Origin: APNM01 sp040361335
GTDB taxonomy: Bacteria > Pseudomonadota > Gammaproteobacteria > Nevskiales > Salinisphaeraceae
Length of the DNA stretch: 64,000 nucleotides
Assembly: GCF_040361335.1 (NCBI RefSeq)
Contig: NZ_APNM01000005.1
Location: forward strand, 172,385-236,384
Direction: 5' to 3'
In this document: piece by piece, positions 60,374 through 64,000 of the stretch
Layout: every line of letters begins with the position of its first letter
How positions within the stretch are numbered: the stretch's first letter is position 1
The notes under the pieces: model-generated
Seen by the model: the letters and a program-made list of their open reading frames with translations, nothing else
Database searches by the model: none
Told to the model about the DNA's origin: nothing
Position numbers and translations under genes: made by a program

Positions 60374-61534
60374 ATGAGCCGATGCATCCCCGAATTCCGG
60401 GACCTGTTCGCCGACCTCGTCGCCTGCCGCACCGTGAGCTGCGCCGACCCGGCCTGGGACACGGGCAACCGCGAGGCGGCGGAGCGCCTGGCCGGCTGGC
60501 TGGACGAGCTGGGCTTCGACTGCACGCTGCACCCGCTGCCCGAACGCGCCGACAAAGTGAATCTGGTGGCGCGCCTGGGCCCGGACACCGGCGGCGAAAG
60601 CGGCCTCGCCCTGGCCGGCCATCTCGACACGGTGCCCTACGACAAGGGCAAGTGGACCTCCGACCCGTTCTCGCTCACCGAACGGGACGGCCGGCTGCAC
60701 GGCCTGGGCACGGCGGACATGAAGGGCTTTCTCGCTCTCGCCGCGGATGTCGCCCGCGACTACCGGGCGCGCGCCCTGAACGCGCCCCTGGTGATCCTGG
60801 CCAGCGCGGACGAGGAATGCGGCATGGACGGCGCCCGCGCCCTCGCGGCCGGGGGGCCGCCGCCGGCCCGCTATGCGGTGATCGGCGAGCCCACCGGGCT
60901 GGTGCCCATCGCGCGACACAAGGGCATCTTCATGGAAGCCGTCGCGGTCGGCGGCCGTGCCGGACACTCCAGCAACCCCGCACACGGCATCAACAGCATC
61001 GAGGGCATGCGCCACGTGCTGGACGCGGTCCTGGACTACCGCGACGACCTTGCCGGCCGCGGTGGCGGCGAAGGCTTCCCGGTGCCGCACGCCACCCTCA
61101 ACGCCGGCGTGCTGCGCGGCGGCGACAGCCCCAACCGCATCCCCGCCCGCTGCGAGCTGCAGCTCGACCTGCGCTTCCTGCCGGGGGACCGCATCGAGAC
61201 CCTGCGCGACGGCCTGCGCGAACGGGTGCGCGCGGCCCTGGCGGACGGCCCCTGGTCGCTGGATTTCACCGAACTGTTCGTGGGCACGCCGGCCTTCGAG
61301 ACACCGGCCGACTCGCCGATCGTGCGCGCGGCCGCCGAGCTCACCGGCGAATCCCCGGCGGCCGTGGACTTCGGCACCGAGGGCGCGTTCTACAACGACT
61401 GGGGCATGGACACCGTGATCCTCGGCCCCGGCGACATCGCCCAGGCCCACCAGCCGGACGAATACCTGGCGCTGGACCGCATCGAGCCGATGAAACGCAT
61501 CCTCCACGGCCTGATCGAACGTTTCTGCGTTTGA
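60374..61534 (+). CDS. argE: acetylornithine deacetylase
   Basis: A 386-aa M20 metallopeptidase-family enzyme that releases ornithine from N-acetylornithine. The metal site is ALAGHLDTVP, HGLGTADMKGFLAL, ADEECGMDGAR and the late DFGTEGAFYNDWGMDTVILG. The dimerisation domain has RAGHSSNPAHGINSIEGM. It precedes argA, consistent with arginine synthesis. The start at 60374 gives MSRCIPEFRDLFADLVACRT. A CACAGAG element separates it from argA. Confidence 0.94.
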   Translation: MSRCIPEFRDLFADLVACRTVSCADPAWDTGNREAAERLAGWLDELGFDCTLHPLPERADKVNLVARLGPDTGGESGLALAGHLDTVPYDKGKWTSDPFSLTERDGRLHGLGTADMKGFLALAADVARDYRARALNAPLVILASADEECGMDGARALAAGGPPPARYAVIGEPTGLVPIARHKGIFMEAVAVGGRAGHSSNPAHGINSIEGMRHVLDAVLDYRDDLAGRGGGEGFPVPHATLNAGVLRGGDSPNRIPARCELQLDLRFLPGDRIETLRDGLRERVRAALADGPWSLDFTELFVGTPAFETPADSPIVRAAAELTGESPAAVDFGTEGAFYNDWGMDTVILGPGDIAQAHQPDEYLALDRIEPMKRILHGLIERFCV

Positions 61535-61541
61535 TCAATGA

Positions 61542-61690
61542 ACCACAGAGACACAGAGAGCACAGAGATAAAAAACAGCCAAAAGGCAAAAAGACACGAA
61601 AACCAGTGTGGGCCTAAAATCAACATCTTTTGTTCTTCAGGCCTTTCTGGGCAATAGTCTTAACTCTGTGTTCTCTGTGTCTCTGTGGTT
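61542..61690. repeat. CACAGAG inverted-repeat element 6
   Basis: 149 bp between argE and argA on the same strand. It has AACCACAGAGACACAGAG and the mirrored CTCTGTGTCTCTGTGGTT. The interior is A-rich (AAAAAACAGCCAAAAGGC) and unlike the other copies. It splits the two arginine genes and leaves about 50 bp for an argA promoter. Confidence 0.88.
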
Positions 61691-61743
61691 AATCTTCCTG
61701 GCATCTCTGGGATAATGGTCAGTTTAGGTTTGGGGATAGTCGA

Positions 61744-63087
61744 GTGAACGACGCGGTCGACAAGCCGGAGGATTCCGCCGACGCCCGGGCGATGGTCGGG
61801 GCGTTGCGTGCGAGCGCGCCCTACATCCACGCCCACCACGGCCGCACCTTCGTCGTGAACTTCGGCGGCGAGGCCGCGGGCGCGCCCGGTTTCGAGGCCC
61901 TGGTCTACGACATCGCGCTATTGCACAGCCTGGGCGTGCGCCTGGTCCTCGTGCACGGCGCACGGCCGCAGATCGACGCCGCGCTGGCCGGTGCCGGCAT
62001 CGACACCCGCATGGTGGCGGGCGTGCGGGTCACGGACGTCGAGGCCCTGGCTTGCGTGAAGCGGGCCGTGGGCAGCCTGCGCATGGATATCGAGGCCCTG
62101 TTGTCGACGGGCCTGGCGAGCACACCCATGGGCGGCGCCCGGCTGCGCGTGGCCGGCGGCAACCTGGTCACGGCCAAGCCGGTCGGCGTGGCGCACGGAG
62201 TCGACCATCAGCACACCGGCGAGGTCCGGCGGGTGGACGTGGACGCCATCCGCACCCACCTCGACCGCGGCCATATCGTGCTGCTCTCGCCGATCGGCTA
62301 TTCGCCCACCGGCGAGATCTTCAACCTGTTCCACGAGGAAGTCGCCACCGCCACCGCCGCCGCGCTGCGGGCCGACAAGCTGGTCCTGCTGCACGCCGGC
62401 GCCGAGTTGCACGACCGGCGCACCGATCTGCCCGCCCAACTCGGGCTGCACGAGGCCGAGGCCCTGCTCGCCGACGAGGGTGCCCTGGAGACGGCCGACC
62501 GCACCCGGCTAGAGGCGGCCGTGCAAGCCTGCCGTCAGGGCGTGACCCGGGCCCACCTGGTGAGCTTCGAGGACGATGGCGCCCTGCTGCGCGAGCTCTA
62601 CAGCCGCGACGGCGTGGGCACGCTCATCGCCGCCGATACCTACGACACCGTCCGCCAGGCCACCGCCGAGGATGCCGGCGGGCTGCTGGCGTTGATCCAG
62701 CCGCTGGAGGCGGCGGGCGTGCTGGTGCCCCGCTCCCGCGAGCAACTCGAACTCGAGATCGACCAGTACACCGTGCTGGTGCGCGACGGTCTGATCACGG
62801 CTTGCTGCGCCCTGATGCCGTATACCGAGGAGTCCGTGGGCGAGCTCGCCTGCGTGGCGGTCCATCCGGATTACCGGCGCCAGGGGCGCGCCGAGCTGCT
62901 GCTGCGGTCCGTGGAGAAGCGGGCCCGGGCCCTGGGCCTGCGGCGGCTGTTCATCCTCACGACCAAGGCCGGACACTGGTTCGTGGAGCACGGCTTCGAG
63001 CCCGGCGACCTCGCCGACCTGCCCCTGTCCAAGCGTCAGCTCTACAACTACCAGCGCAATTCGGCGGTCTACATCAAGGCGCTGTGA
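61744..63087 (+). CDS. argA: N-acetylglutamate synthase
   Basis: A 447-aa first enzyme of arginine synthesis, acetylating glutamate. The N-terminal amino-acid-kinase-like domain (about 20-290) has YIHAHHGRTFVVNFGGEA and LVLVHGARPQID. The C-terminal GNAT domain has LACVAVHPDYRRQGRAELLL, with the acetyl-CoA-binding Q/R-x2-G-x-A motif. It starts with GTG at 61744. The stop overlaps the rsmE start (GTGA). It is arginine-inhibited in relatives. Confidence 0.95.
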   Translation: MNDAVDKPEDSADARAMVGALRASAPYIHAHHGRTFVVNFGGEAAGAPGFEALVYDIALLHSLGVRLVLVHGARPQIDAALAGAGIDTRMVAGVRVTDVEALACVKRAVGSLRMDIEALLSTGLASTPMGGARLRVAGGNLVTAKPVGVAHGVDHQHTGEVRRVDVDAIRTHLDRGHIVLLSPIGYSPTGEIFNLFHEEVATATAAALRADKLVLLHAGAELHDRRTDLPAQLGLHEAEALLADEGALETADRTRLEAAVQACRQGVTRAHLVSFEDDGALLRELYSRDGVGTLIAADTYDTVRQATAEDAGGLLALIQPLEAAGVLVPRSREQLELEIDQYTVLVRDGLITACCALMPYTEESVGELACVAVHPDYRRQGRAELLLRSVEKRARALGLRRLFILTTKAGHWFVEHGFEPGDLADLPLSKRQLYNYQRNSAVYIKAL

Positions 63088-63824
63088 ACCGCGGCGGCCA
63101 CATCCCGCGCGTCCATGTCGAGGGACCGCTGGCGGCGGGCGCCGAGGTCCGCATCGAGGGCGACAAGGCGCACCACCTGCGCAATGTCCTGCGCCTGCGT
63201 GCCGGCGACGGGGTGATTCTCTTCGACGGCGGCGGCGGCGAATACGACGCCACGGTGGCCGACCTCGGCCGGGGGCTGATCGAGCTGAGCGTCGATCGCT
63301 ACCGACCGGCACACCGGGAATCGCCGCTTCGCCTGGTGCTCGCCCAGGGCATCGCGCGCGGGGACCGCATGGATTTCGCCGTGGCCAAGGCCGTGGAACT
63401 GGGCGTGCACGCGATCCGACCCCTGTTCACCGACAAGGGGCAGGTCAGGCTCGACGGCGAACGCCTCGCGCGCAAGCTGAGCCACTGGCGGCGGGTCGCG
63501 GAAAGCGCCGCCGAGCAATCGGGCCGCGAACGGGTGCCCGAGGTGCAAGAACCGACACCGCTGGGCGACTGGCTCGCCGTCGCGCCGGGAACCACCCGCC
63601 TGGTGCTCGACCCCGCGGCGGAAAGCGGTCCCGCATCCCTGCCGCGCACGGTCGACGCCTGCCTGCTCATCGGGCCGGAATCGGGCCTGTCCGGTGCCGA
63701 ACTGGAAGCCGCAAGCGCCGCCGGCTTCAGCCGTATCCGCCTCGGCCCCCGCGTGCTGCGCACCGAGACCGCGGGGCCTGCGGCCCTTGCGATACTGCAA
63801 GCGTTGTGGGGCGACATGGGGTGA
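63084..63824 (+). CDS. rsmE: 16S rRNA (uracil-1498 N3)-methyltransferase
   Basis: A 246-aa SPOUT methyltransferase acting on helix 44 of 16S rRNA. The N-terminal PUA-like domain is HIPRVHVEGPL with HHLRNVLRLRAGDGVILFDG. The knot domain has AQGIARGDRMDFAVAKAVEL, SAAEQSGRERVPEV, CLLIGPESGLSGAELEAASA and LGPRVLRTETAGPAAL. A GTG start at 63084 overlaps the argA stop by four bases, indicating coupling. Confidence 0.95.
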   Translation: MNRGGHIPRVHVEGPLAAGAEVRIEGDKAHHLRNVLRLRAGDGVILFDGGGGEYDATVADLGRGLIELSVDRYRPAHRESPLRLVLAQGIARGDRMDFAVAKAVELGVHAIRPLFTDKGQVRLDGERLARKLSHWRRVAESAAEQSGRERVPEVQEPTPLGDWLAVAPGTTRLVLDPAAESGPASLPRTVDACLLIGPESGLSGAELEAASAAGFSRIRLGPRVLRTETAGPAALAILQALWGDMG

Positions 63825-63828
63825 CAAG

Positions 63829-64000
63829 CACCACGGAGGCGCACAGAGAGGTGCGTATTTGTCATGCCGGAAGGCGCGCAGCGCCGATCCGGCATCCTGA
63901 CACTCTCCCGTGATGGGCCTGCATCCGCCGCCCGGATAGCTGCTTCGCAGCTTCTGATGGGATGGACTCCCCCCTCTTATACGGCATCTTAAGTGCCAGG
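63829..64000. other. intergenic tail with repeat fragment and palindrome
   Basis: After rsmE lies a CACAGAG-type left end (ACCACGGAGGCGCACAGAG, 63830-63848) whose partner is not seen before the window edge. A REP-like palindrome at 63861-63903 (GTCATGCCGGA facing TCCGGCATCCTGAC) follows. No gene is seen. Confidence 0.6.

Overview
The window is a GC-rich chromosomal segment of a Gammaproteobacterium. Support comes from conserved blocks: trmJ-(cysE)-iscR-iscS beside suhB, tgt-yajC-secD-secF, xerD-dsbC, metE/metR, lgt-thyA-folA, ygfB-pepP-ubiH-ubiI, and gcvT-H-PA-PB behind a tandem glycine riboswitch. The GC content, the 180-kDa-type NAD-glutamate dehydrogenase and the JDVT-CTERM-like protein suggest an Ectothiorhodospiraceae/Chromatiales-like lineage, but genus cannot be fixed from the sequence. 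No prophage, insertion sequence with a transposase, CRISPR array or rRNA was seen; one tRNA-Leu(CAA) is present.

Layout. 1-2241 (minus): trmJ, then an IscR-box promoter and cysE-iscR-iscS (iscS cut by the window edge). 2387-3181: suhB. 3266-7615 (minus): tgt, yajC, secD, secF. 7706-9065: tRNA-Leu and a DUF4382 lipoprotein. 9270-12320 (minus): an ECF sigma / anti-sigma / small secreted protein / TPR-plus-beta-barrel operon. 12423-15726: divergent metE and metR. 15763-19635: ppc, a NUDIX hydrolase, fdxA. 19632-22426: xerD-dsbC and divergent zapE. 22521-23996: a FimV-like/TrpB-like fusion protein. 24015-30162: an FGGY kinase, a GlpD-like dehydrogenase, an alkyl-DHAP-synthase-like flavoprotein and a divergent AraC regulator. 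30737-37284 (minus): gdhB, maiA, a ROK sugar kinase. 37374-39488: an MlaC-like protein, a 45-aa protein, a sirtuin, an acyl-CoA-binding protein. 39533-42684 (minus): folA, thyA, lgt, a streptogramin-lyase-like propeller. 42803-44773: a DUF255 protein. 44927-51507 (minus): the glycine cleavage operon with tpx inside it, then dgkA and a PfkB kinase. 51809-56681 (minus): ygfB-pepP-ubiH-ubiI. 56859-60246 (minus): a CTERM-tailed zincin with a CPBP protease, and mltF. 60374-63824 (plus): argE, argA, rsmE.

The most unusual feature is the ubiquinone operon. Between pepP and ubiH, and again between ubiH and ubiI, lie tandem 80-bp units. On the coding strand each unit is a complete 27-codon mini-ORF that begins with the N-terminus of the neighbouring hydroxylase (M-x-D/E-H-F-D-V-L). 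Each ends in a TGA that overlaps the next ATG as ATGA. The period of 80 equals 84 nt of ORF minus the 4-nt overlap. With a 13-codon ORF after pepP, ten successive ATGA junctions link pepP to ubiI. All but two junctions place the start codon in a perfect 10-11 bp inverted repeat, the exceptions being the first two. The same operon has 14 perfect copies of a heptamer just upstream of its first gene.

Repeats are a second theme. Elements bounded by inverted AACCACAGAGACACAGAG-type ends with dissimilar interiors recur in at least six intergenic spaces. GTGATTG heptamers recur at four loci, and at tgt they encode the C-terminus. A 70-bp duplication couples the stop-codon region of the acyl-CoA-binding gene to a REP-like palindrome. 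A further notable gene is the 491-aa FimV-like plus TrpB-like fusion, which keeps the PLP-lysine position but lacks other TrpB catalytic motifs.
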